A program made the position numbers and the translations under genes. The notes beneath the pieces were generated by a model. It was given only the letters and a program-made list of their open reading frames with translations, was not told the origin of the DNA and did no database searches. From Norana najaformis (lineage: Eukaryota > Annelida > Clitellata > Crassiclitellata > Hormogastridae), in the NCBI GenBank assembly GCA_964023275.1, contig OZ029928.1, positions 17,813,599-17,877,598 of the forward strand: 64,000 bases of DNA, written 5' to 3'. Positions 52,342 through 63,065 of this stretch are shown here, one piece after another; within the stretch, counting starts at the first letter, position 1; every line of letters starts with the position of its first letter.

Positions 52342-55300
52342 GTGCAGCATAAACTCTGCAATTACTCTAAATATATGCTGTGCAAGAGAATTATCATGAA
52401 ATTATTTAATATGCTGTTTAATTTGAACTTTCATAATGGTGTTATCTTTATCTTATCTTTATTCCAGCTACCCGCACTTTTGAGGTGAATTCATAAATTA
52501 ACGCGATATAAGTATCTGATTAATAATTATAATAATAATAATAATAGTAATAGTAATAGTAATAATAATAATAGTAATAATAATAGTAATAATAATAGTA
52601 ATAATAATAGTAATAATAATAATAATAGTAATAATAATAATAGTAATAATAATAATAGTAATAATAGTAATAATAATAGTAATAATAATAATAGTAATAA
52701 TAGTAATAATAATAGTAATAATAATAGTAATAATAATAATAATAGTAATAATAATAATAGTAATAATTTTAGTAATAATAATAATAGTAATAATAATAAA
52801 GCAACAATCGATGGTCGCTTCTGCTCACTTATGTCTCCGGACTAATTTTTTCACCACCTGAGGGATTATACCTACCTTGGGTTAAAAAAAATAATAATAG
52901 TAATAATTATAGTAATAATAGTAGTAATAATAATAATAACTTATTTACTTCTTGTGGTTGTGTGCAGGAAAATCCATGGACCACGTTCCGTATCGGAATG
53001 TTTTCCGGCATATTCCTCATTCTTGCGGTTGTTGCGGTTATTGCAGGTACGTGCGCCTCCTTGTAATCTACAGCCGTAACGTAATCAACGCTCGCAGGTT
53101 TTTAAGGTCCTTGAAAGTCACCAGTTACTAACAAATCGATATTCAGACTTTACTGTTACTGGTGATTTATTAATTTATATTTTTATTGGAATATTATGCT
53201 TATGATTTATTTATTTTAGTAATTTTAATTTAATATTATTAATTAATTTTTTAATGGAATACTATTTGTATTATTACTTCTGATTTATTGTTTCGTGTTT
53301 TGTTGTTAATGCAGTACTAACTTTTGTAGCCGTTTACACAAGCGATCAGCATGCAGCAGACTGGAAACCCGCTCTGCGCATGTACAGAGGAATGTTCCTG
53401 GTGATCTTGTTTGTGTTCTTGCTGGGGATAAATACGTATGGATGGAGAGCCTCTGGGGTCAATCACGTGCTTATATTCGAATTGGATCCGAGAAACCATC
53501 TTACCCACCAGCAGTTCATGGAGGTTAGAAACGACATGATATTTATATGATGACTACGATGTTGGTGGTGATGAGGATGAAGACCACTATGATGTATGTA
53601 TGTGTATGTATTATGTGTGTATATATGTATGTATATATGTATGTATGATGTATGTACGATGTATGTATGATGTATGTATTATGTATATATGTAGTATGTG
53701 TGTATGTATTATGTATGTATGTTTGTATGTATGATGTATGTATTATGTATATATGTAGTATGTGTGTATGTATTATGTATGTATGTTTGTATGTATGATG
53801 TATGTATTATGTATATATGTAGTATGTGTGTATGTATTATGTATGTATGTATGATGTATGTATTATGTATATATGTAGTATGTGTGTATGTATTATGTAT
53901 GTATGTTTGTATGTATGATGTATGTATTATGTATATATGTAGTATGTGTGTATGTATTATTGTGTATGTATTATGTATGTATGTATGATGTATGTATTAT
54001 GTATATATGTAGTATGTGTGTATGTATTATGTATGTATGTTTGTATGTATGTGTATGTATTATGTGTGTATGTATGTATGTATATATGTATGTACGATGT
54101 ATGTATGATGTATGTATTATGTATATATGTAGTATGTGTGTATGTATTTATGTATGTATGTTTGTATGTATGTGTCATTGAACTCCGTGTAGTACCTTTA
54201 AGTACCTCATTGGTTAAAGCATATGTCAAGTCGCCTCTGTGCGTGAGGATACTGGTTTGCATACCGACAGTGGCTGTATTTCCAAGATTTTAATCTCATG
54301 CTAGCATGATGCGTACACAGGGACCTTAAATGGCGTGGCGCCCATTCAAACGGGCAGCGGTGGTGAAGGATCTCACCTGATAAATTCATTGCAAGATGAG
54401 CAGGGTCGAGGCCACACGGTCGCTATAGAAAACCATCTACATTTATTTATGTCTCAAGAGTGTTGCACATTTGGCTATTTTAGGGTGGGTGGAAAATGCT
54501 GAGGCAACTCTAGCAACAGAAGGAATGCAGTGGATTCATTTGTAAAAATTAATAGAGATGAATGGAGAAGCTGCACTGCCTGATGTGAAGTAAAGTAAAG
54601 TAATCATGCAGTGGAAGACTGTGTCAGGGAAAGGTCCAACACAGGATACAGAATGGACAGCAGTGATCGCCAGCCCGACTGACGACTTATTTTGGTGTGT
54701 TTTTCTGTCACCAGGTGGCGAGTTTCTTGGGCGTGATGTGGTGCATAAGCATCCTGTCGTACCTGTTTAGTCACCTCATGCAGCTTCCTGTCCACGTCCA
54801 TCCTCTCTGCCTTCTCGGATTTGTCATCCTATTCCTCGTCAATCCATTTCCGGTTTTCCATTATCGTTCCAGACGTTGGCTACTCAAGGTCTTGGTAAGT
54901 CTGTCTCCTCTTTTCCAGGTGTCAGTATGATCTTCTTCTTCTCTATTATTATTATTATTATTGTTATTGTTATTATTATTTTTATTATTATTGTTATCAT
55001 CATCATCCTATATGTTCATAGTAGAGTTCCGGAGAAGCAGATGGCGTTCCCACGCTGGACAGCTACTGAGAGTCTTTGAAGCAGTTGTTATTGCAATTGT
55101 TATTGTAATTATTATTATTATTATTTTTATTACTATTGTTATTGTAATTATTATCATTATTATTGTTATTATTATTATCATCATCATCATGGATTATTGT
55201 AATTATTATTATTTGTATTATTATTATTATTATTGTTATTGTAATTATTAGTATTATTATTGTCATTGTTATTGTAATTATTATTATTATTATTATTGTT

Positions 55301-58300
55301 ATTATTATTATTATTATGTCTGCATTTATTAAGTGCCACTATGTAATGACTACGAATCAATCGATGGTGCTGAGCAATTGTGAGTGAAGGACTTGCTCAA
55401 GGTCCCTACACAGTAACCGTCTAAGGGGAGAAGGCTTGAACCCGTACTCTACATGTTACAAGCGGAGCGCTCTATCCAATCGGCTACTATGCCCCACAGT
55501 TAGTGAGGTCAGGAGTTCAACTCACTGCCGCTTACCTCCAGTGAACTTGGCAGTAATATGTAAATCTCGTAAACTTCTCAATACCACGCAAAAGCCGCAT
55601 AAGTGAGATCTACTTATTCGCCAAACGGAGCGAGTATGCTTATTCGCCAAACGGAGCGAGTATGTTATTATTATTTCTGCATTTATTAAGCGCCACTGTG
55701 TAACGACTACGAATCAGTTGATAGCACCGAGCAGTTGTGAGTGAAGCGCTTGAGGCTCAAGGCCCCTACACAGTAACCGTCTCAGAGGAAACTTGAACCC
55801 GTATTCTCAGCATACAAGCCGAGCGCACTCTAACCGATTGACCACCGTGCCCCGATATTGCTTGTACATGCCTTTAAAGATCCTTGCGAAGGCATTGTAC
55901 TTTTTGCATTTTGTGGAATTGTTTGCTGTTTTACGATGTTATTCTAAGATCTGGATGGATGTGTTTTGTTTAGTTCTGCATCTTCACGGCTCCTTTCCAC
56001 TACGTTGGTTTCGCTGACTTCTGGGTGGCTGACCAGCTGAACAGCCTCACGACCGTCCTGCTCGACTTTGAATACCTCGTCTGCTTCTACTCGATCGAAG
56101 TCGATTGGCTTGGATCGAACAGTCAGTACATGCACTTATGTATATTGTTGCGAGGACACTTGTGTAATGGAAGGTTGTTTGGGTCTGAAGGTGACACGTG
56201 CCCATGAAACAGTCTGTTGAAGGAGAAAGGGTCAAGAGAGAAGGTTGTTTGGGTCCCATGATGGATTGTCCATGTACCGATCTGTTGAAGGAGTGTTTGA
56301 AGGTGTGTTTTGGAGGGGGTTTAAGACTATATAAATGGGAAGTTTTATGTTGATGCGTTTTACGAGTTTTCGTAAGAAACGTGTGAAATAACTGTTGAAG
56401 CCATGTGAACTGAGTTGTCGCTGAAACACGTATTTTGACTCGTAACAATATGTGTATATATTCATACCGCTTTTTAAAGGTTTTTAACAGGCGCTACTAA
56501 TGCTTTAATGAGGAAACAGGGTGATTGCTTGGAGAAGGAGATCATGCAAGGAACAGTTCCGGGAGCAAGAGCAAGAGGAAGACCAAGGAAGAGTTGGATG
56601 GACAACATCAGCGAATGGTCCGGTATAGCCACAGAGAAGTTGCTGAGAGGAACCGAGGATAGGAGTGGATGGAAAAGAATCGTCTACAATGCGACCAACC
56701 CTCGTATCGAGGACGGTTGAAAAGAGAGAAGAGACTAATGCTTTGATGCATACAGTCTCTTTAGAACGTTATTGCAGAGTCCAATCTGTAGTTTAGGACA
56801 TTATTGAAGAGTCTGATCTGTAGTGTTTTAAGTCTTTGAGTGTTCAGAATACATTGCAATGTGACAGAATACGCATCTTGTATATAAAATGCAATGCCAA
56901 TACATATATACATAATACATACATCATACATACATGGCCTTGCAGAAACTGAGTAATGCTGGATAGTGGCCGTGATTGAGTAGTAGGAACGAATTTCCTA
57001 CACGCGTTGGCTGACTGTGCACTGGTTCTCTGTTGCAGAGAAGCACATATGCGGAAGTGTGACGTACGGTGTGCGTCCACTGGTTGCCTGTCTTCCAGCT
57101 TGGTTCCGTTTTGCTCAGTGCCTTCGACGTTACCGGGACACGAGGCTTGCGTTTCCGCATATCGTGAATGCAGGGAAATACTCGACTACATTTTTTGTTG
57201 TTCTTTTTTCGACGCTGTACAGCGCCTACCGAAGTGAGTCTTAATCAGACCTCCCCATATCTGCCTCACCAAGCTTCTTTTGACTGATAACCTGTGTATA
57301 TTATTATTATTTTTATTATTGTTATTTGTATTATTATTATTATTACTATTGTTGTGTTGTTGTTGCAAATATTGTAATTGTTATTATTATTATTATTCTT
57401 GTTACTACTACTACTATTATTATTGTTATTATTCTTGTTACTATTACTATTATTATTATTACTGATTATTATTAATATTATTATTGCATTTATTATGCAT
57501 ACAAGGTCAGAAAATCTGAATCTGAGGCACGAAGCAATTGTGAGTGAAGGACTTGCTCACGATCCCTACACAGAAACAGTCTAAGGGATAAGAGGCTCGA
57601 ACCGTGTGTGTTACAAGCCGAGCGCTCTATCCAACCAGCTACAGTACCCCACCAAAGCTGAAAGTAGCTCTTTTACGGGGGCTTTGTAGAAAATGGAGAG
57701 TTTACACTGGCGGTACAATGATCTATCTTTGCTTGAAACCTGTTGACCCTGTTTTTTGAGCGCTTCTGAGCAGAGATGTCTTAAAGAAAACTAGTATCCC
57801 ATATTCCACAAGTGAGACCTAGTGGAGGCGCTCATTTCCTTTTCTTTAGGCCCTTGAGCCGGCAGTGAACGAATCCCAAGGTCCTGGACATGGGGCCAGT
57901 GCATCGCAAGACTTGCCGTTTACTTCCCAGCTTGCACCGCTACCAAATTCTACTGCTTGGTGACAGAGGCACGGTGTCAGCAAACAACTTGCCCTGGGTC
58001 ATTACACGGAGTCAAACCCGCAGCCACGTGATCATTGACCAAACGTGTTACCGATCTTAGAGAGGTGTGATGTAAATTTGCTGATCAGTGATTGGATGAG
58101 TCTGGATAAAAATGACATTTGCTTCTGATGTTTTCCTCCTCTGAAGCTCAGCACGGCGAAGAGGTCCTGCAGAACAACGCCTTCTTCTACCTCTGGATCA
58201 TCTCAGCCTTGATCAGCACCTGCTACACGTTCGCCTGGGACATTAAGATGGACTGGGGGCTCCTCGACAGAAACGCGGGCGAGAACCGAGGCCTTCGGGA

Positions 58301-60767
58301 GGAAATCGTCTATCCGCACAAGGTCTGCAGCGAGGCTTCAGTCTGTCTTGGCTGTAGAATTGACTGTTGAGAGCTATATAAATACTGTGTTGCAATACAT
58401 TCTTTCTTCTCGTTACATCTCTATTCTTTTCTAAGCTTTTGTGTTTTATTTCTGGGATAAAAGATGTGTATATGTTTGTTTTTAAGAGGTGTATACTACG
58501 TAGCTGTGTATTTCTATAGCATTCTAAGATTTTCTTGAAAGAATTCTGTGCTGGCCTCGAAGATGTAGGAGTTCAGTAAGAGCATGAAGTTTGTGAGTCA
58601 ACAAATAGTTGTTATTTCCGCATTTATTAAGCGCCACTGTCTAATGACTAATGCATGAATCGATGGTGCTGAGCAGTAGTGAGTGAAGGAATTGCTCAAT
58701 ATCCCTACATCATCTTAGAGGAGGCTCGAACCCGTACTCTCTACGTTACAAGCCAAGTGCTCTACCAACAGACTACCAATTCCTCTGCTAGTAGGCTACT
58801 GGTTATGCCACCACTGTTGGGTTCTTGCAGACGCATAGAACCAAACGATTCTGTTTTTGAAAGTGTAGCTCACTGCGTGTAGTGTACCAACTGTTTGTAG
58901 TGGTAGCAGCAAAAATCATTATCTAGTCTGATTTAATGACTGCTACAGCGCCATTATCATAAAGCAAAAGACATCAATCGATAGTCGATTCAAGTGAAAT
59001 CGTAATCAAAATTATAATCCATTGGAGAAGCCGGGTTGAATTCAGATAAGTCAGAGAAATCAGAAGTTAGGCTGCAATGGGTAAAAGTTGGGCTATGGTG
59101 GGTAAAAGTTCGGCTGCAGTGGGTAAAAGTTGGGCTGCGGTGGGTAAACGGTTTGGTAGACTCGTATGTAAGTATGTCTATCGTGTACTGGATTATGGTT
59201 ACTTACTATGTATTTTGTGCATTGGTAAATTGTTGTGTTGTTGTTGGGTAGAGTTACTATTACTTGGCCGTTGTGGAGGATTTGGTGTTGCGGTTGTCGT
59301 GGGTTCTTACGGTGTCCATCGACGAGGATGGGGTGATAGATTCGGAGATTTTGAGGACGATCCTTGCATCGTTTGAAGTCTTCAGGTGATTTTCGCTTCG
59401 TTCTGTTTTGTCTTCCTTTGAATGGTTGACTTCCTTTGAATGATTGAATTCCTTTGGATGATTGAATTCCTTTGAATGATGAATTCCTTTGAATGATGAA
59501 TTCCTTTGAATGTTTGGATTCCTTTGGATGATTGAATTCCTTTGAATGATGAATTCCTTTGAATGATGAATTCCTTTGAATGTTTGGATTCCTTTGAATG
59601 ATTGAATTCCTTTAATGTGGATATCTGGGCACTGTCTGATGAACTTTTTATGCATTATTAACTTTGACACCATGTAGGCAATTTAACTTGAAGCGACCGT
59701 CGATTGATGCCATGTTCATTATGATAACGGTGCTATAAAAGTCATTAGATTAGATTTTTGGTTCAAAATGCAGACGATTCGTGTGGAACTTTTTCCGTCT
59801 GGAGAATGAGCATCTTAACAACTGTGGTCAGTTCCGAGCGGTTCGCGACATCTCGATCGCGCCGTTGAACGCAAACGATCAGGCTCTTCTCGAACGGATG
59901 ATGGACGAGGAAGACGGCGTCACGAACCGACGGAAAACTGGAAGCAAACCGTGGAAACTGCCAAAGAGGTGAGATAACTGATTTTCAGGTCGTATGGGGG
60001 CCTTTATATGATGCATTTGGTGATCATGCAGTTGCGGGTTCGACTCCATGTACTGTAACAAACCTGGGCAAGTTGTTTGCGCACACCGTGCCTCTGTCAC
60101 CAAGCTGTAGAATTTGGTACCGGCGTAAGCTGGGAAGTAAACGGCAAGTCCTGCGATGCACTGGCCCCGTGTCCAGGACCTTGGGATTCGTCCATTGCCG
60201 ACTCAAGGGCCTAAAGTGAAGGAAATGAGCACCTCCCCTACGTCTTACGTGTGAGATACGGGATACTTTACTTTATGGGGGCCTTCTGTCATAGTTCATC
60301 TGTGTGATGATTACACTTTGCACTTCTTCCACGGTGCAATTTCTTCCCCTGAGACGGTTACTGTGTAGGGACCTTGGGCAAGTCCTTCACTCACAACTGC
60401 TTCGTGCCTCAGATTCAGATTTACTGACTTTGCACGCTTGATAAACGCCAAATTAATAATAATAATAGTAAAAAGCCAGTTGTAATAAAATAAGTAGTCA
60501 CTCAGAGGTTTTTCTAAATTGATTTGTTTCTGTAGTCATTCACCAACTGAATTCATTTGTTTCTGTAGTCATTCACCAACTGAATTGACTTGTTTCTTTA
60601 GTCATTCGCCAACTGAATTGACTTGTTTCTGTAGTCATTTGCCAAGTGAATTGACTTGTTTCTGTAGTCATTCACCAACTGAATTGACTTATTTCTGTAG
60701 TCATTCACCAACTGAATTCGAGCTTCTAGTCGCCAATTCTCAGGATGACGATGAAGAGGACAATTGA
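46348..60767 (+). CDS. XPR1: XPR1, SPX-EXS phosphate exporter
   Basis: XPR1 is the plasma-membrane inorganic phosphate exporter of animals, gated by inositol pyrophosphates through its SPX domain. It is an ordinary host gene whose name comes from its use as a receptor by some retroviruses. Fifteen coding exons: 46348-46416, 48556-48607, 49365-49466, 50398-50669, 51125-51226, 52261-52341, 52968-53046, 53315-53523, 54715-54894, 55974-56121, 57039-57233, 58147-58322, 59252-59385, 59774-59968 and 60701-60767. All phases agree and the product is 686 residues (human 696). The last acceptor is one of six tandem copies (see findings). Confidence 0.95.
46505..46735 (-). mobile_element. dispersed element, family A, in XPR1 intron 1
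   Basis: It is an inverted copy starting about 90 bases after the first XPR1 donor, with a CTCTCT run at its far end. Confidence 0.8.
47455..47712. repeat. TTA-rich simple sequence in XPR1 intron 1
   Basis: Imperfect ATTATTATT runs interrupted by about 80 bases of other sequence. Confidence 0.85.
48195..48540. repeat. degenerate tandem repeat before XPR1 exon 2
   Basis: Diverged units built on TGACATGACC(C/T)AGTTTT and GCATGGCCTA, about 25-35 bases each. The array ends about 15 bases before the acceptor of XPR1 exon 2 (48556). Confidence 0.8.
49735..50275 (+). mobile_element. dispersed element, family D, three tandem units in XPR1 intron 3
   Basis: It is a complete first unit with the head-like GCGTGAGGATGCTGG part, followed by two further 172-175 bp units joined through the CTCCGATTTGGCTACC-type linker (here with TTCGATTTGG). 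It ends about 120 bases before exon 4. Confidence 0.82.
50735..50925. repeat. GTATGT-rich simple repeat after XPR1 exon 4
   Basis: Imperfect TATGTATGTGTG repeats starting about 65 bases after the exon 4 donor. Confidence 0.88.
51480..51872. repeat. 32 bp tandem array in XPR1 intron 5
   Basis: About ten copies of a 32 bp unit (AAAGCAACAATCGATGGTCG then CTTCAAGATCAT) with C/T variants. The unit is a piece of the dispersed element starting at 51260, so the array grew out of it. Confidence 0.9.
52513..52798. repeat. TAA/TAG trinucleotide microsatellite in XPR1 intron 6
   Basis: About 285 bases of AATAATAGT-type repeats; a shorter stretch follows at 52888-52940, just before exon 7. Confidence 0.95.
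52968..59968 (+). CDS. XPR1: XPR1 exons 7-14: membrane segments and EXS domain
   Basis: Exon 7 encodes the first membrane helix ([14 protein letters not shown]). Exons 8 and 9 give [30 protein letters not shown] and further hydrophobic helices. Exons 10-14 form the EXS domain: [62 protein letters not shown], then [16 protein letters not shown] and [17 protein letters not shown]. These are the most conserved stretches of the family and carry the transport pathway. Nothing is missing. Confidence 0.94.
53585..54176. repeat. TATG-rich tandem array in XPR1 intron 8
   Basis: Tetranucleotide-based repeat (TATG/TGTA) organised in longer blocks that repeat a pattern ending TATATGTAGTATGTGTG. It starts about 60 bases after the donor of exon 8. 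Its open frames are compositional artefacts. Confidence 0.92.
54185..54445 (+). mobile_element. dispersed element, family D (ACGGGCAGCGGTGGTGAAGG)
   Basis: It is the longest single copy, with an upstream part containing GTGAGGATACTGG that resembles a degenerate tRNA-like head, then ACAGGGACCTTAAATGGCGT, ACGGGCAGCGGTGGTGAAGG, and a tail of CATTTA repeats. Others: 30255-30400, 30480-30600, 34320-34615 (inverted, two units), 44755-44905, 49735-50275 (three units), 63835-63985 and the array at 36195-37155. Confidence 0.8.
54940..55320. repeat. TTA-rich microsatellites next to a SINE, XPR1 intron 9
   Basis: TTATTA/TTGTTA runs interrupted by about 60 bases of unique sequence, ending at the tail of the SINE copy at 55310-55497. 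Confidence 0.9.
55310..55497 (-). mobile_element. tRNA-derived SINE, family C, in XPR1 intron 9
   Basis: It is full length; its AAT tail passes into a 370-base TTA microsatellite. Confidence 0.88.
55668..55855 (-). mobile_element. tRNA-derived SINE, family C, second copy in XPR1 intron 9
   Basis: It lies 170 bases from the previous copy in the same orientation, with a short tail. Confidence 0.87.
56508..56720 (+). mobile_element. LINE ORF2 C-terminal fragment in XPR1 intron 10
   Basis: An open stretch of 70 codons contains [31 protein letters not shown] and [10 protein letters not shown]. This is the well-known C-terminal segment of certain non-LTR retrotransposon polymerase proteins. No upstream polymerase sequence is present, so it is 5'-truncated and inactive, though the short frame is still open to its stop. 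Confidence 0.82.
57297..57490. repeat. TTA-rich microsatellite at a SINE tail, XPR1 intron 11
   Basis: Long TTATTATTA-type run that passes directly into the tail of the minus-strand SINE at 57478-57655. Confidence 0.9.
57478..57655 (-). mobile_element. tRNA-derived SINE, family C, in XPR1 intron 11
   Basis: It carries the CAGATTCAGATTTT-type tail variant, followed by a TTA microsatellite. Confidence 0.87.
59405..59620. repeat. 17-21 bp tandem array in XPR1 intron 13
   Basis: About ten copies of GAATTCCTTTGAATGATT-like units of uneven length immediately after exon 13 (donor at 59386). Confidence 0.9.
60015..60277 (+). mobile_element. tRNA-derived SINE, family B, in the last XPR1 intron
   Basis: The head contains GCGGGTTCGACTCC; body and tail are as in the other copies. 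It lies about 50 bases after the donor of exon 14. Confidence 0.88.
60519..60767 (+). CDS. XPR1: XPR1 last exon with six tandem acceptor copies
   Basis: The last coding exon in its shortest form is 60701-60767 and ends DDDEEDN, then TGA. The preceding exon leaves AG, which joins the first T to give Ser. The acceptor (TTTCTGTAG/TCATTC) is repeated every 33 bases, with exon starts at 60536, 60569, 60602, 60635, 60668 and 60701. The unit has no stop in the coding frame, so each acceptor is usable and would add 11 residues of the type [11 protein letters not shown]. The copy ending at 60601 has CTTTAG instead of CTGTAG. Which acceptor is used cannot be told from sequence. Confidence 0.85.
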   Translation: MICFCSHSPTEFICFCSHSPTELTCFFSHSPTELTCFCSHLPSELTCFCSHSPTELTYFCSHSPTEFELLVANSQDDDEEDN

Positions 60768-61744
60768 ACTGATATGAAAATCCTGTTATCGCCTTGAACA
60801 AAATTTCAACAGAGTCTATTTTTCTAATGTTTTTATTCCTTTTTGAATTGTGCTTAAGAACAATTCCCTCCGAAAGTAGGAGTGTTTGTGTGATATATGT
60901 TAACATATGCATAGCCCCACCCGTTTTTGTTAACATATGCTTAACCCCTAGTTAACATATGCTTAACCCTCACTGTGCTTCCTCTGTGCATATCGCTAGA
61001 CTTCTGAAGTATTTACAGGCAGCTCAACGACTTTCGAGTGTATGCTTTCCTATGCAATTGTTACAAATTATGTTATTTCATTTCGGGGTTATTAGGATTT
61101 TTAAAATATGGAGATGTTTTTCTGCATGGTTTATCATGTTTTTCTGTTGTTATTATTAATTATGTGTAAATCTTCTGGATATTATTACTAATTTGAATTG
61201 TTAGTTTTGACAGAGATTTTTTATGAAGATTATTTTTTACGTGATGATGATGGTGATGATGATGATGACGAAGACGATGATGGTGCTGATGATAGTTCTG
61301 CTGCTGCTGATGATGATTTTAATAGATTATTATTATAATTATTATAATTCATGTATGACGTTTTGTCTGCAGAATATGGTTTCAGTTCTTTGTACGTTAA
61401 ATGGTGCTTTAAAAAGGAAACTGTTTTAAAAGAAAAATGACGAGTTTCACCTGAAAGTGTTTCTTGTTTTTATAGTCCTTAAAGTTTTTATAGACTGAAT
61501 GGGTGCTATATAAATGGTATGAATGACTGACTGAATGAATGAATGAATGAATGAATCCCAGGTGCAATTAATCGTAATCGTCATCTCCAGATTTCTACAG
61601 CGCCCGACGAAAGCTAAGTCGTGGGAACCAGCTTATTTACAGGCGCTCAGTCAAAACAAAATCGATAGGCAAAGGGTTCGGTTCCAGTTCAAGATCCAGG
61701 AGTCATACAGTTGGACGCCTATGGTGGATGGTGCTTGAAACTGA

Positions 61745-61965
61745 ACGCTAGAACCCATACTCTCGAACCGTTTGAAGAAACAGTTTCTAAATACATTTTG
61801 CTTCTGTCCATAGTGTGTTCTCCCAATGGTACTCTCGAACCCGTTGAAACCGTTTCCACGTGCATTCTGCTCCTGTCCATAGTTTTTCCTAGAGATGCTC
61901 TCGACCCGTACTCTCGAACCCTTTGAAGAAACAGTTTCCACCACATACATTTTGCTTCTGTTCAT
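61745..61965. repeat. degenerate ~80 bp tandem repeat
   Basis: Three diverged copies, each with ACTCTCGAACC, then a GTTTGAAGAAACAGTTTC-like part and TTTTGCTTCTGTCCATAG. It follows directly on a GCGCCCAACGAAAGC-family element. Confidence 0.8.
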
Positions 61966-62095
61966 AGTTATGTATATATATATTATATATATTATATATT
62001 TATATATAATATATATATATATATATATAATTTTATACAGCCCACATCACGACAACCTATAATATAATATATATATATATATATAAATATATGGC
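61965..62095. repeat. AT-rich simple repeat
   Basis: Runs of TATATA with short interruptions in the region downstream of XPR1; a similar shorter run is at 45045-45112. Confidence 0.9.
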
Positions 62096-62379
62096 AAGTG
62101 ATATTGACTCAGAACTGGCCTCTAAATTGTAGATCTTATCTCTGCATAGGGGGCGTGTTTCATTCCGGGACGGCCCGCAAACACACACGCACGCACACAC
62201 ACAGCGATACATACACCGGCAGAACGAGAGTGCTAGAACCAGACAGACAGACAGACTGGACCTATGTAGGTCTAGACCCTGAGCTATGGCGACAGCGGGA
62301 TACGATGTTCGGCTGACCAGCCCACCAAGCAATCACGTGACACCGGCTCACATGAAATCGATTCATTTGTCGCCGCTAG

Positions 62380-62471
62380 ATGTCAGATGAATCGCAGAAA
62401 GACGCCCTCTGTCGGGAATTGATATTCGACGAAGCCCGCTCTGTGTTGAAAGGATTCCTTTTCCGCGCCAG
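62380..62471 (+). CDS. candidate first exon of an unknown plus-strand gene
   Basis: An ATG directly preceded by an in-frame TAG opens 30 codons plus two bases (MSDESQKDALCRELIFDEAR, then SVLKGFLFRA) and ends at a strong donor, CCAG/GTAAGA. A CACGTG E-box lies about 40 bases upstream (62334-62339), and the local sequence is less AT-rich than its surroundings. The amphipathic helix-like peptide does not identify a family with confidence; a faint likeness to the first helix of BCL-2 family proteins is a guess only. No second exon is visible before 64000. Confidence 0.4.
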
Positions 62472-62521
62472 GTAAGAACGCACTTGGGTCTCCAATTAGG
62501 CCTACCTGTATTCCTTTTACT

Positions 62522-62732
<211 letters not shown>

Positions 62733-62734
62733 GC

Positions 62735-62865
62735 AACCGGACTTGGTTCTTGACATGGCATAGTTGGACAACCCCACTGACTTGACGCAGCGCTTGTGAA
62801 TAAGCTGGTGCCCTGCTCTTGGCATTTGAAGTAGCGCTTTAGAAATTTGGAGTTTACGATTAATC
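62735..62865. mobile_element. dispersed element, family F (CTTGACGCAGCGCT)
   Basis: It contains GGACAACCCCACTGACTTGA and CAGCGCTTGTGAATAAGCTG. Related copies: 18600-18765 (same orientation), 14735-14985 (inverted) and a piece at 17300-17425. The 18600 and 62735 copies both follow a CT run. Confidence 0.7.
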
Positions 62866-63065
62866 GTAATCCCGAGATTTCTACAGCGCCCAACGAAAGC
62901 TAAGTCGCGAGAACCAGCTTATTCGCAGGCGCTCAGTCAAAACAAAATCGATAGGCAAGTGTTCGGTTCCAGTTCAAGATCCAAGAGTCAGGCAGAGAGA
63001 CAGCGCGGCAGCTACGGTGGGTGGTGTTTGGGATGGGAGCGGAAAGAGGGATAAGAGGAAGGAGA
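62855..63065 (+). mobile_element. dispersed element, family A (GCGCCCAACGAAAGC)
   Basis: It starts with TCGTAATCCCGAGATTTCTA, has CAGCGCCCAACGAAAGCTAA, then CAGTCAAAACAAAATCGATAG, and runs on to GTGGTGTTTGGGATGGGAGC. Other copies: 11505-11665, 16770-16960, 27778-27975 and 61568-61745 in the same orientation; 19430-19680 and 46505-46735 inverted; fragments at 21865-21925 and 21985-22033. No coding capacity or tRNA head is seen, so it is a non-autonomous element of unknown class. Confidence 0.8.

Larger units (their letters stand above)
60768..62340. other. intergenic, downstream of XPR1
   Basis: It holds three short GTTAACATATGC(T/A)TA repeats near 60898-60968, a GAT-rich stretch at 61240-61325, a family A element (61568-61745), the ~80 bp repeats, AT runs and a short CA run (62165-62205). 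I see no gene. Confidence 0.6.

Noticed and set aside
53698-54293. Tyr-Val-Cys-Met repeat frames
   Set aside because: They are translations of the TATG-type simple repeat in XPR1 intron 8.
55008-55387. Ile/Asn-rich open frames
   Set aside because: They are translations of TTA microsatellites.
46348-60767. Reading XPR1 as viral because of its name
   Set aside because: It is a cellular SPX-EXS transporter with 15 exons; no viral sequence is present.
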